From: Flavobacterium oreochromis
Lineage (GTDB): Bacteria > Bacteroidota > Bacteroidia > Flavobacteriales > Flavobacteriaceae
Assembly (NCBI RefSeq): GCF_019565455.1
Contig: NZ_CP067377.1
Coordinates: 620,001 to 684,000, forward strand
DNA length: 64,000 bases
Direction of reading: 5' to 3'
Position 1 is the stretch's first letter; each line of letters starts with the position of its first letter. The translations under genes were made by a program, and so were the position numbers. The notes below the pieces were generated by a model. The model saw nothing but the letters and a program-made list of their open reading frames with translations. It made no database searches and was not told the origin of the DNA. Below are positions 42,729-51,701 of this stretch, in pieces.

Positions 42729-43502
42729 ATGAGTATAGAATCTATCCATAAAAATATCCAAACACAAAAGGATATATTATTAAATCACCCCTTATACCCA
42801 AAAATCAAAACATTAGAATCGCTCAACATATTCCTAGAACATCATATTTACGCAGTTTGGGATTTTATGTCTTTATTAAAAGCACTTCAAAATCAATTAA
42901 CCTGCACTAGCACCCCGTGGAAAGCCTCCCCTAATCCCGAAACACGCTATCTAATAAATGAAATCGTACTAGCAGAAGAATCAGACTTAGCTTTAGACGG
43001 TAAGCGCTTAAGCCACTACGAAATGTATTTAGAAGCCATGCAGGACTGCGGAGCTTCTACTAATGAAATTAAAAGCTTTTTAAAAAACGTAGACGAAACC
43101 CGAAATATTTTTGTAAGCATCAATCAAAGCGAACTAGGAAAAGCTATAAAAGATTTTTTAACTTTTACCTTCAAAGTAATAGAAAAAGGACAACCCCACG
43201 AAATAGCAAGTGCTTTTACTTTCGGAAGAGAAGATTTGATTCCTAGTATGTTTACCGCTATCTTAAAAAATTTTAAAGAATCATTCCCTGAAAAAGATTT
43301 TTCAAAGCTAATTTATTACTTCGAACGTCATATAGAACTTGATGGAGACGAACATGGTCCAATGGCTATGAAGATGATTGAATATTTAGCAAATGATGAT
43401 CAAGAGAAATGGAATGAAATGGAAAAAATTGCAATTGAAGCCTTAGAAAAGCGCATTCAACTATGGAATGCAATTGAAGAATCTATTGATTCCATACAAT
43501 AA
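42729..43502 (+). CDS. DUF3050 domain protein (haem-oxygenase-like fold)
   Basis: A 257-residue cytosolic, mostly helical protein of the DUF3050 family. Conserved segments are FLEHHIYAVWDFMSLLKALQ (about residues 35-54) and YFERHIELDGDEHGPMAM (about 200-217); the His and Glu/Asp residues there resemble the di-iron sites of haem-oxygenase-like oxidases. The reaction is unknown. The -7 box at 42713-42720 lies 8 bp before the ATG, implying a very short leader. Confidence 0.75.
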   Translation: MSIESIHKNIQTQKDILLNHPLYPKIKTLESLNIFLEHHIYAVWDFMSLLKALQNQLTCTSTPWKASPNPETRYLINEIVLAEESDLALDGKRLSHYEMYLEAMQDCGASTNEIKSFLKNVDETRNIFVSINQSELGKAIKDFLTFTFKVIEKGQPHEIASAFTFGREDLIPSMFTAILKNFKESFPEKDFSKLIYYFERHIELDGDEHGPMAMKMIEYLANDDQEKWNEMEKIAIEALEKRIQLWNAIEESIDSIQ

Positions 43503-43511
43503 GACCAGCTA

Positions 43512-43575
43512 ACTGTCCGAAAAAATTAAATTTAATTACCCCTAAAAAATATTAATAAAGTTTTTTTCGGACAGT
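43512..43575. repeat. Perfect 14-bp inverted repeat between convergent genes
   Basis: ACTGTCCGAAAAAA at 43512-43525 is the exact reverse complement of 43562-43575, with 36 bases of AT-rich DNA between. It may terminate both DUF3050 and ferredoxin transcripts. The CTGTC-to-AAAA ends are like those of the degenerate repeat at 16188, so a tiny transposon-like element is possible. Confidence 0.6.
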
Positions 43576-43583
43576 AACAACAC

Positions 43584-43916
43584 TTATTCTGCTGGAGCCA
43601 GTTCAATCTCTAACCCATCTATTTCTGGAGTTATTGGTATTTGACATCCTAAACGACTATTCTCTTTTACATTTAAAGCTTCCCAAAGCATCGCTTCTTC
43701 ATCTTGATTTTTTTCAAATAATTCAACATCATTCAAGACATAACATTGGCAAGAAGCACACATAGCCATGCCACCACAAATACCTATAGTACCTTCAGGT
43801 GCTAATTCATAAGCACGAACCAACTCCATAATATTCATATTCATATCTGTTGGAGCTTGAACTTCATGCGTAACACCTTCTCTATCCGTTATTTTTATTG
43901 TAATATCTTTAGACAT
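43584..43916 (-). CDS. 2Fe-2S ferredoxin, adrenodoxin type
   Basis: A 110-residue electron carrier. The cluster cysteines lie in ICGGMAMCASCQC (C-x5-C-x2-C) and the fourth in RLGCQIPI. Related to Isc-linked Fdx and cytochrome P450 ferredoxins; no partner gene is adjacent, so the redox partner is unknown. Confidence 0.9.
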   Translation of the reverse strand: MSKDITIKITDREGVTHEVQAPTDMNMNIMELVRAYELAPEGTIGICGGMAMCASCQCYVLNDVELFEKNQDEEAMLWEALNVKENSRLGCQIPITPEIDGLEIELAPAE

Positions 43917-43975
43917 ATTTTTTTTTCACAAAAATACAGATATTTACAGAAAAAAATTAAATTTGACAAAACTTT

Positions 43976-44049
43976 GGGGGATTAGCTCATTTGGCTAGAG
44001 CGCTACGCTGGCAGCGTAGAGGCGACCGGTTCGAACCCGGTATTCTCCA
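43976..44049 (+). tRNA. tRNA-Ala (GGC)
   Basis: A 74-nt cloverleaf: acceptor GGGGGAT with ATTCTCC (two G-U pairs), D stem GCTC/GAGC, anticodon stem CTACG/CGTAG with loop CTGGCAG giving GGC, T arm ACCGG-TTCGAAC-CCGGT, discriminator A. All stems pair. Confidence 0.94.
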
Positions 44050-44116
44050 CTAAACTTTAACATATTTTTTAAAATATTTTTTAAAAAGAAAAAAAACAAT
44101 ATATTTGACAAAGATT

Positions 44117-44189
44117 GAGGGATTAGCTCAGCTAGCTAGACCGACTGCCTTGCACGCAGGGGTCATCGGTTCGACTCCGATATTCTCCA
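44117..44189 (+). tRNA. tRNA-Ala (TGC), degenerate-looking
   Basis: A 73-nt tandem neighbour of tRNA-Ala(GGC) with loop CTTGCAC giving TGC. Four defects: A2 faces C71 in the acceptor, C11 faces C24 in the D stem, A27 faces G43 in the anticodon stem, and the D-loop GG is AG. The T arm (ATCGG-TTCGACT-CCGAT) is perfect. It may be a decaying spare copy, since Ala-TGC is usually also found in rRNA operons. It shares the upstream ATTTGACAAA block with its neighbour, which suggests a tandem duplication. Confidence 0.6.
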
Positions 44190-44216
44190 CTAAATTAACC
44201 AAAACCAAAAACCAAG

Positions 44217-44248
44217 AACGTCTCTCGCTAGGGGCGTTTTTTTTATCT
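44217..44248 (+). terminator. Terminator of the tRNA-Ala pair
   Basis: AACGTCTC pairs with GGGGCGTT (two G-U pairs), loop TCGCTA, followed by T8 at the 3' side. Confidence 0.8.
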
Positions 44249-44257
44249 CACAATAAA

Positions 44258-45162
44258 ATGAAAAATAACCAATTCCTTATTTTATTTTTATTCTGTTTAT
44301 TAAAAACTTACTCCCAAAGTATTACAACAACACTACCTGACACTATCACACACTGGAAAAGGCAAAACAAAATTACACTAGAAGTCAATCAAATAAGTTT
44401 TATTAACTGGAATGCAGGAGGCAACAACTCTATTTCGGGCTTACTTAAAGGTGATTTCAAAAGAGTATTCCGACATAAAAATTTGAAATGGTATAACGAA
44501 TTATTATTTCGTTACGGAATAAATAAACAAGACGGCTATCCCATAAGAAAAACAGAGGATGTTTTTCTCATTAACTCTACCTTTGGATTCAAAAAGACAG
44601 TATTTCTAATTGGCACTATTCAGCCAAATTAAATTTCAATACCCAGTTTGCAAACGGTTACAAGCATCCAAATTTTGAAAAACCCATTTCTAGTCTTTTT
44701 GCGCCAGCTTATTTATTCATAGGTATTGGAACAGAATACATTAATAAAGAACAAAACTTCAAAATATATTTATCCCCTCTAACTGAAAAATCTACTTTTG
44801 TTTTTAATTCAGACCTTGCAAATGAAGGTGCTTTTGGAGTAGAAAAAGGGAAAAAATATCGCAATGAAATTGGAGTACTCATAAGTACTTTTCATAAAGA
44901 TGAAATATACCAAAACATCTACTTAGAAAACAGAATTAACTTATACTCAGACTACTTAAACAATTTTGGAAATATAGATGTAAATTGGCAATTACAATTT
45001 GACTTCATTATCAATCAATATGTATCTGCTAACATTAATACAAATGTATTATATGATGATGATGTTAAAACTAAAAATGAGATAAATGGCCAGCTAATCA
45101 CTTCTGGAGCTAAAATACAATTCAAACAATTAATAGGTATTGGATTAAATTATTCTTTTTAA
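44258..45162 (+). CDS. DUF3078 family exported protein, frameshifted
   Basis: About 301 residues. The start at 44258 gives a signal peptide (NNQFLILFLFCLLKTYSQ); the open frame upstream crosses a tRNA and is rejected. Then WKRQNKITLEVNQISFINWNAGG, a strong DUF3078 signature, and beta-strands ending in GIGLNYSF, so an outer-membrane barrel is likely. One A is missing near 44593-44597 (A5 run), which turns FGFKKDSISNWHYSAKL into FGFKKTVFL. The function of the family is unknown. Confidence 0.8.
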
Positions 45163-45266
45163 AACTGATTAACCATAAGCAATCAACTTACTCAATAAAC
45201 AAAATAGATCACAAAACCATCTGAGGAGATCTTCAAAAGTCAACAAAAAAGCGTTTTAACTAAAAA

Positions 45267-45292
45267 AAAGTCCTAAATATTTAGGACTTTTT
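45267..45292 (-). terminator. Terminator of tRNA-Leu
   Basis: AAAAGTCCTAAA pairs with TTTAGGACTTTT around a 2-base centre; a T8 run follows on the minus strand. Confidence 0.8.
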
Positions 45293-45298
45293 ACTTAG

Positions 45299-45378
45299 TA
45301 CCCGGAGTGGGAATCGAACCCACACTCCGTAGAACACGAGTTTGAGTCGTGCGCGTCTACCAATTCCGCCATCCGGGC
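45299..45378 (-). tRNA. tRNA-Leu (CAA)
   Basis: An 80-nt class II cloverleaf on the minus strand with acceptor GCCCGGA/TCCGGGT, anticodon loop CTCAAAC giving CAA, a long variable arm (TTCTACGGA region) and T arm GTGGG-TTCGATT-CCCAC. The discriminator A fits Leu. Confidence 0.94.
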
Positions 45379-45573
45379 ATTTCGAAATTGTGAGTGCAAA
45401 TGTAAACAAAAAAATGAATATTCATAAAAAATATCAAAATTTATGTATTCAAGTTGATTTTAATTTCTAAATTTGCAGCGCATTAAAAGCAACACAACAC
45501 ATAACTAACTATAATCGATTAAATTAATCCTTTCACAAAAGGAGTTATTTGATTGATATAAAAAAACAACCTA

Positions 45574-46515
45574 ATGCCACATTTAGAGCCGGAAGCAAAA
45601 ATATTTGCTTGTTCGCAAAGTGTATACCTAGCTGAGAAAATTGCCGAGAAATACGGTGTCAAGCTAGGAAAAGTAACGTTCTCACATTATAGTGATGGTG
45701 AATTCCAACCTTCTTTTGAGGAATCAATAAGAGGATTACGAGTCTTCATTGTATGTTCAACATTCCCTAGTTCTGACAATTTAATGGAACTTTTGTTGAT
45801 GATTGACGCTGCCAAAAGAGCTTCAGCAAGACACATAACAGCTGTAATACCTTATTTTGGTTGGGCTCGACAAGACAGAAAAGACAAACCAAGAGTTCCC
45901 ATAGGAGCTAAACTAGTAGCTAAGTTACTTGAAAGTGCAGGAGCCACACGAATCATGACTATGGATTTACATGCTGATCAGATCCAAGGGTTCTTTGAAA
46001 AACCAGTAGATCATTTATTCGCTTCTACTGTTTTCCTACCTTATGTTCAATCATTAGGTCTAGAAAATTTAACAATAGCATCTCCTGACATGGGTGGATC
46101 AAAAAGGGCTTATGCTTATTCTAAATTCCTAAGTTCAGATGTCGTAATTTGTTACAAACAAAGAAAGGCGGCTAATGTTATTGAATCAATGGAACTAATT
46201 GGTGAAGTAAAAGGGCGAAATGTAATTCTTGTTGACGATATGGTTGATACAGGAGGAACACTAGCTAAGGCAGCTGATTTAATGTTAGAGAAAGGCGCTT
46301 TGAGTGTACGCGCTGTATGCACTCATGCAATTTTATCTGGAAATGCAATAGAAAAAATTGAAAATTCAAGCCTAACAGAGTTGATTGTAACGGATTCAAT
46401 ACCGCTAAAAAGAGAATCAACAAAAATTAAAGTTGTGAGCTGTACTGAATTGTTTGCTGATGTAATGCGTATGGTACATTCTAACAATTCAATTAGCAGC
46501 AAATTTATTATGTAA
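45574..46515 (+). CDS. prs: Ribose-phosphate pyrophosphokinase
   Basis: Makes PRPP from ribose 5-phosphate and ATP for nucleotide, His and Trp synthesis. 313 residues. The flexible loop is WARQDRKDKPRVPIGAKLVA (about residues 94-113), and the PRPP-binding motif is VILVDDMVDTGGTL (about 216-229). A TAAATTTG -7 element lies at 45468-45475. It is 32 bp from rplY, likely one operon with rplY and pth, a common bacterial order. Confidence 0.95.
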   Translation: MPHLEPEAKIFACSQSVYLAEKIAEKYGVKLGKVTFSHYSDGEFQPSFEESIRGLRVFIVCSTFPSSDNLMELLLMIDAAKRASARHITAVIPYFGWARQDRKDKPRVPIGAKLVAKLLESAGATRIMTMDLHADQIQGFFEKPVDHLFASTVFLPYVQSLGLENLTIASPDMGGSKRAYAYSKFLSSDVVICYKQRKAANVIESMELIGEVKGRNVILVDDMVDTGGTLAKAADLMLEKGALSVRAVCTHAILSGNAIEKIENSSLTELIVTDSIPLKRESTKIKVVSCTELFADVMRMVHSNNSISSKFIM

Positions 46516-46547
46516 ATTATATTATTAATTTTTTATATTTTTTTTAA

Positions 46548-47156
46548 ATGAAATCGATTACAATTAAAGGATCTGAAAGAGAAAGCGTAGGTAAAGTGTC
46601 TACTAAAACCTTACGTAATGCTGGAATGGTTCCTTGCGTGTTATACGGAGGAGATCAACCAGTACACTTCGCTGCTGAAGAAAAAGCGTTCAAAAACTTG
46701 GTTTACACTCCTAATGCACACACTGTTGTGATTGAATTAGAAAATGGCAAAACTTTTAACGCTGTACTACAAGACATCCAAGTACACCCAGTAACAGATA
46801 AAATTTTACATATTGACTTCTACCAGTTATTTGACAACAAAGAAGTAACTATGGAAATTCCTGTAAAAGTTGTTGGTAACTCGAAAGGAGTTATGGCAGG
46901 TGGTGTATTACGTCTTAACCAACGTAAATTAAAAGTTAAAGCTTTACCTGCTAATTTACCAGACTTTATTGAAACTGACATTTCTGAGTTAGAAATGGGT
47001 AATAAATTATATATTACTAAATTACACACAGATACTTACAAATTCTTACATCCAGATAATACTGTAGTGTGTCAAGTAAGAATTTCACGTGCTGCTATGA
47101 AAGCTGCTCAAGAAGCTGCAAAAGCAGAAAAAGGAGCAAAAGGAAAGAAAAAATAA
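46548..47156 (+). CDS. rplY: 50S ribosomal protein L25/general stress protein Ctc
   Basis: 5S rRNA-binding ribosomal protein. 202 residues: an N-terminal L25 barrel ([35 protein letters not shown]) and a C-terminal TL5/Ctc beta domain (about 95-185), followed by a short Ala/Lys tail. This is the long form found outside the Enterobacteria. It is followed by a strong terminator. Confidence 0.95.
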   Translation: MKSITIKGSERESVGKVSTKTLRNAGMVPCVLYGGDQPVHFAAEEKAFKNLVYTPNAHTVVIELENGKTFNAVLQDIQVHPVTDKILHIDFYQLFDNKEVTMEIPVKVVGNSKGVMAGGVLRLNQRKLKVKALPANLPDFIETDISELEMGNKLYITKLHTDTYKFLHPDNTVVCQVRISRAAMKAAQEAAKAEKGAKGKKK

Positions 47157-47175
47157 TTTTCTTGAAATATTTTGT

Positions 47176-47206
47176 AAAAGTGCTCACAATTGTGAGCACT
47201 TTTTTA
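47176..47206 (+). terminator. Terminator of rplY
   Basis: AAAAGTGCTCAC pairs perfectly with GTGAGCACTTTT, followed by T-rich DNA. Confidence 0.85.
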
Positions 47207-47249
47207 TTCACGACATCCCTTTTTCAAAAACACATTTAGTTATCATCAA

Positions 47250-47816
47250 ATGAAAAAATTTTTAATAGTAGGCTTAGGCAACATAGGTTCAGAATATGTT
47301 AATACACGTCACAATATAGGTTTTAAAGTAGTTGATTTCTTAGCTAAAAAACACAACACTGAGTTTACCACAGTAAAGCTAGGCACAATGGCAGAAATAA
47401 AGTTAAAAGGAAGAACCCTTTTTCTACTGAAACCTAATACTTACATGAATTTAAGCGGTAAAGCAGTTCAATATTGGATGGATAAAGAAAAAATTGAAAA
47501 AGAGAATATTCTTATAATTACTGATGATTTAAATTTACCTTTTGGAACTTTACGTATAAAACCTAAAGGGAGTGATGGGGGACATAATGGCTTGAAAAAC
47601 ATACAATTATTACTTAATTCAACTGACTACCCTAGATTCCGATTTGGAATAAGTGATGATTTTAAAAAAGGAAAACAGGTAGATTACGTATTAGGCGAAT
47701 GGGGTGAAGAAGAAAAAGAAAAGTTAACTGAACGCTTAGAACAATCTGCTGCCGCAGTTGAATCTTTCGCTCTAGCTGGATTAGAAAATACCATGACCTC
47801 TTTTAATGGTAAATAA
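47250..47816 (+). CDS. pth: Peptidyl-tRNA hydrolase
   Basis: Releases peptides from prematurely dropped peptidyl-tRNA. 188 residues. Conserved GLGNIGSEYVNTRHNIGF (Asn and His of the active site, about residues 8-25), KPNTYMNLSG (about 69-78), and DDLNLPFG with GSDGGHNGLKN (about 95-120). The frame is intact. It is convergent with the DUF456 gene across a structured spacer. Confidence 0.95.
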   Translation: MKKFLIVGLGNIGSEYVNTRHNIGFKVVDFLAKKHNTEFTTVKLGTMAEIKLKGRTLFLLKPNTYMNLSGKAVQYWMDKEKIEKENILIITDDLNLPFGTLRIKPKGSDGGHNGLKNIQLLLNSTDYPRFRFGISDDFKKGKQVDYVLGEWGEEEKEKLTERLEQSAAAVESFALAGLENTMTSFNGK

Positions 47817-47820
47817 AAAT

Positions 47821-47913
47821 AAAAACTCGTTAAAATTCCTCAGTACAAAACAATTTCATCATCACGAACGTATAGCATATTAAAAATTGTTCTAAAGAAT
47901 AAAAACGAGTTTT
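47821..47913. repeat. Nested long inverted repeat between pth and DUF456
   Basis: AAAACTCGTT at 47822-47831 pairs perfectly with 47904-47913, and inside it AACAATTT at 47849-47856 pairs with AAATTGTT at 47884-47891, with ATTC/GAAT between. This would fold the whole 93-nt spacer into one arm. It could be a bidirectional terminator or a small repeat element. Confidence 0.5.
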
Positions 47914-47927
47914 AAAAGTTCGCTTTT

Positions 47928-48425
47928 TCATACTAATTGATCTTTATAAATCCAAACAACAGAGACAAACCAAACTAAATACCCTACACAAACAATTAAT
48001 TTAATTAATGTAGAAGTAATAAAACCTATAAATGCTCCTAATGCAGCTTTAAACGCTCTTGAATGATTTTGAGGATCAAAAAATAATTCACCAACATAAG
48101 CTCCAATAAAAGGACCAATTAAAAAACCAATAGGAGGAATAAAAATCCCAATAATTAATCCAATATTAGTTCCCCAAATACCATATTTAGATCCTCCAAA
48201 ATACTTTGCTCCTTGCGCTGGAATAAAATAATCAAGACCTATAATCAGAATCGTAATTAAAAATGTAATACTTAAAAACCAGTAATTATTAGGAATAACT
48301 TTAGTAAGATATAACAAAAGTAAACCAAGCCAACTTAAACCAGGCCCAGGTAAAGCGGGTAAGACACTACCAACAACACCAATTAAAACACATAAAAAAC
48401 CAATAATTACCAGTACTAAATCCAT
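47928..48425 (-). CDS. DUF456 family membrane protein
   Basis: A 165-residue integral membrane protein with four to five hydrophobic segments and the family's glycine-rich GxxGxxxPxxPG start (LIGVVGSVLPALPGPGLSW). Also seen is FIPPIGFLIGPFIGAYVGEL. The function is unknown; small-molecule or glycine-zipper channels have been suggested for relatives. It is divergent from the lipoprotein gene downstream. Confidence 0.82.
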   Translation of the reverse strand: MDLVLVIIGFLCVLIGVVGSVLPALPGPGLSWLGLLLLYLTKVIPNNYWFLSITFLITILIIGLDYFIPAQGAKYFGGSKYGIWGTNIGLIIGIFIPPIGFLIGPFIGAYVGELFFDPQNHSRAFKAALGAFIGFITSTLIKLIVCVGYLVWFVSVVWIYKDQLV

Positions 48426-48481
48426 AAAATATTTTATTATTTTTGTCTGATAAATGTAAAGAGTAAAAAGAATCTGACATA

Positions 48482-48958
48482 ATGAACTTCATAAAAAATA
48501 ATTTATTTCTTCTAATAGTCTCACTTTCTATGGTGAGCTGCCAATATTTTGAAAAAAAAGAACCTAACAAAGAGGATCTTTTAAAAAAAGAATTAAGCAA
48601 AATAAATTGGAGCACAGTAGATGAATACCCTTCTATAACTGAATGTGAATCTATAGCAGATAAAGAACTAAAAAAGGAATGCTTTTTTCAGGTACTAACT
48701 AAAAATATTTATGAAAAAATAGCAACTGATACTGTTAAAACACTATTACCAAGATTAGATTCTTTAAAGATAAAAGTTGTTATTTATCCAAATTCTAAAG
48801 TAGATTTTTCAACTGTTTTACCTTCTAGCGCACTAGACCCTGAATACACTGATAGTATTCTACGTTCTAAATTAGTAGATTTCCCTACAATCGAACCTGC
48901 CATTAAAAGAGGTATGAAGGTTAAATCAGAATTTTTCATCCCGATTAAATTAAAATAA
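48482..48958 (+). CDS. Lipoprotein with TonB_C-like C-terminus
   Basis: A 158-residue predicted lipoprotein: signal MNFIKNNLFLLIVSLSMVSC with the lipobox cysteine at 20. The middle is charged and helical. The end (about residues 100-158) follows the TonB C-terminal pattern: a strand with VVIYPNSKVDFSTV, a helix, then FPTIEPAIKRGMKVKSEFFIPIKLK with the PA...G...F..P signature. Such domains normally bind TonB-dependent receptors in the periplasm, but here there is no membrane anchor of TonB type. A TATTTTTG -7 box lies at 48438-48445. The role is unknown. Confidence 0.6.
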   Translation: MNFIKNNLFLLIVSLSMVSCQYFEKKEPNKEDLLKKELSKINWSTVDEYPSITECESIADKELKKECFFQVLTKNIYEKIATDTVKTLLPRLDSLKIKVVIYPNSKVDFSTVLPSSALDPEYTDSILRSKLVDFPTIEPAIKRGMKVKSEFFIPIKLK

Positions 48959-48963
48959 TACTT

Positions 48964-50072
48964 TTATTTCTTAAAAGTTCTCCCTTTCCAATCATATGTT
49001 CCAAACAAAGAATAAATTACAACAAATGAGCTAAAAAAGGCATATAAAAAAATTGAAAGGGTTAAATATTTTAAAGGACTTTTAAAATATTGAGAAGACA
49101 ATCGAAAAAGAATATAATCAACTAGGAATTTAATAGAAAAAACAATAATCAGAAGTTCTTTTTCAAATTTTAAAAAAGAAAGCTACTAACCAGAAACACT
49201 AGAGAAAAATTAATTAAAAAGACAAAAAGCCCCAACTGTTTACTATAAATAGATTGATAATTACCTGTTTTACTAGCCCATCTCACCCGCTGATTAAACA
49301 ATCTCTTTAATGTAGGTTCAGGTTTAGTATAAACTGTTGCTAATTGATTTCTAAGAAAAAACACATTGTTTAAATCCTTTTTAATTGCTTTTTGAAGTAA
49401 AAAAACATCATCTCCACTAGCAATCTTATCATTCCCTTCAAACCCTTTTAATTCTTTAAAAAAAGATCGCTGATAACAAAAATTAGCTCCATTACACAAA
49501 AAACCTTGTTTATTCCCAAAACTTCCTATGGTAGTTCCTTGTAAACTTAACAAATCTAAATACTGAAAATTTTGTAAAAAATTCTTAACAGGATTAAAGA
49601 GTACTCCAGAAACAACCATTTTAGGCTTATTTTCTTGAATAAAAGCATCATAAACGGATAGCCAATTCTTATTGACTTTACAATCGGCATCCGTTGTAAT
49701 TATCCAATCATTTTGAGCTACCATAACAGCTGTATTAATAGCATCCTTTTTAGGAGAATTTGATTTTCTAATATTATTAATTATAGAAATTTTAAATTGA
49801 GTTTCAAAAATTTCAAATCTATTATCTGAATCATCATCAACTAAAATTACTTCAAATAAATTGCTTGGATAACTTAATTCTTGAAATGAAGCTAATAAAT
49901 CAATTAAATTTTTGTTTTCATTTCTAAAAGGAACAATGATTGAAAATTTTGTTTTTGGATTACATTCCTTAGATGAAAAGCCTTCAACCTTTGTAATACC
50001 AATACACAACCAAAGAATATTGACACTATATCCAATTAAAATCAAATAAATAATCAATATAAAAACTTCCAT
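48964..50072 (-). CDS. Membrane glycosyltransferase family 2, frameshifted
   Basis: About 369 residues. An N-terminal membrane helix (ILIIYLILIGYSVNILWLCI) is followed by the GT-A domain: SIIVPFRNENKNL, VDDDSDN, and the metal-binding TTDADC (about residues 122-127), then QxxRW-like FNQRVRWASKTG and C-terminal helices. Restoring one T in a T6 run near 49172-49177 extends the frame from the written stop at 49170 to YDWKGRTFKK. The ATG overlaps the stop of the flippase-like gene by one base (TAATG). It probably builds a surface glycan or lipid-linked sugar. Confidence 0.85.
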
Positions 50073-51027
50073 TATTTTCCTTTTATTTCAGGTTTTATTA
50101 ATTTAAAATTTAAAACAAAATAACTCCCTATAATTACAGGCAAAACAGTATTTAAAATCCACATTAAAGTACTAATAAAAAGCACAATCCATTCATTAAC
50201 ATCTAATAAACCAAAGAAAAATACGGCTACACTGCCTTTTACTGCGAAATCTAAAAACTGAAAAGAAGGTAAAGATGATGCTAAAAAATAAACTGATGTA
50301 ATAAGGCTCATTAATAATAAATAAGGTAAATTAACATCAAAGATTAGGAATAAAAAATAATATTGATGTGAAAATGTAAAATAGCGTAACATACCTAAAA
50401 AGATATTTTTTTATGTATACTTTTAGGAATCTGATTTAATTTATAAATTATTTTTCCAACTGAATAATTACCTATCCTAACTTTTTTAAAAACTATACCT
50501 ACTAGGATTAAAAATACTAAAATTCCAAAAAAGAATAAAACGATCTTAGAACTGATAATAGGGAAACGAGTATTTAAATACAATAACCCACATACTCCAA
50601 AAAACACGGTTAAAAGCAATTGAACTCCATTACAAATTAAATTGAGAAAAATAATTTGTTTCGCTTGATTTTTCTCAAAAAACAATGCCTTTCCTGCGTA
50701 CTCTCCTATACCATTAGGAGTAAATAAAGCTAGAGTCAAAGCCCCTAAAACCTGTTTAGTAGATTCTGCTACTGAAATATGTTTTACCACTTGAACTAAA
50801 TTTTTCCATTTTAAAATTTCTAAAAAACGATTTAAAACAGATAGCAATAAAATAAAAACTATAACGTACCAAGGTTGCTTTGAAAGAATTTCTTTTCTAA
50901 AGCGATCAAAATCCATCGCTGATTCATTTGATAACCTCTCATAAATAAAATAAAAAGCACCTCCTATTATAATTAGCTTAAGTAGAAGTGTTAAGAATTG
51001 TTTAGATTTGTTGATTGATTTTTGCAT
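50072..51027 (-). CDS. Flippase-like / lysylphosphatidylglycerol synthase TM-region protein, frameshifted
   Basis: Polytopic membrane protein, about 318 residues, with seven to eight hydrophobic segments and the family's TPNGIGEYAGKA motif (about residues 115-126). Relatives flip or transfer lipids. The start is at 51027 (MQKSINKSKQFLTLLLKLII). The frame breaks near 50396-50402, where one T in a T5 run must be restored to give SFLGMLRYF. It overlaps the glycosyltransferase start by one base, so the two are translationally coupled and probably act on one lipid-linked sugar. Confidence 0.78.
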
Positions 51028-51080
51028 TGGAGCAAAGTAACAAAACTTTGCACTTGAATTTAAAACTTGAAACAAAAATT

Positions 51081-51635
51081 TTGGTAAACGAAAAAATAAT
51101 TTTAGGTATAGACCCAGGAACTACTATAATGGGATTTGGATTAATAAAAGTAATCAATAAAAAAATGGAGTTTATTCAACTGAATGAATTATTGCTAGGT
51201 AAATATGATAATCATTATTTAAAACTTCAAAAAATTTTCGAACGTACTATTGAACTTATTGATACTTATCATCCTGATGAAATTGCTATTGAAGCACCTT
51301 TCTTTGGTAAAAACGTACAATCTATGCTAAAATTAGGTCGGGCGCAAGGAGTAGCTATGGCTGCCGGTTTATCTCGCCAAATCCCGATTACAGAGTATGA
51401 ACCTAAAAAAATAAAAATGGCCATTACAGGAAATGGTAATGCCAGTAAAGAGCAGGTTGCAAAAATGCTCCAACAGCTTTTAAAACTAAAAGAACTCCCT
51501 AAAAATCTTGACTCAACCGATGGTTTAGCTGCAGCTGTTTGCCATTTTTTTAATTCTAGTCGCGTTGATTTAGGAAAACAATATAGCGGATGGGATGCTT
51601 TTATTAAACAAAATGAATCAAGAATTAAAAAATAA
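51081..51635 (+). CDS. ruvC: Holliday junction resolvase RuvC
   Basis: Cuts Holliday junctions formed by RecA and RuvAB. About 184 residues. The RNase H-like active site is seen as GIDPGTT (first Asp), IAIEAPFF (Glu) and DSTDGLAAAVCHF (final acidic pair). No ATG lies close before the fold; the TTG at 51081 (giving LVNEKIILGIDPG) is the most likely start, and the longer frame up to 51015 is rejected. It is divergent from the flippase gene. Confidence 0.93.
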   Translation: MVNEKIILGIDPGTTIMGFGLIKVINKKMEFIQLNELLLGKYDNHYLKLQKIFERTIELIDTYHPDEIAIEAPFFGKNVQSMLKLGRAQGVAMAAGLSRQIPITEYEPKKIKMAITGNGNASKEQVAKMLQQLLKLKELPKNLDSTDGLAAAVCHFFNSSRVDLGKQYSGWDAFIKQNESRIKK

Positions 51636-51701
51636 TAGTTTTCAGTCTTAGTAATTGTCTAATCTAACTGAAAACGGTAAGTATGACTTCAAACTTAAAA
51701 T

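Noticed and set aside
44105-44632. CDS beginning MTKIEGLAQLARP
   Set aside because: Its first 50 codons lie over tRNA-Ala and its terminator. The signal peptide at 44258 is the real start.
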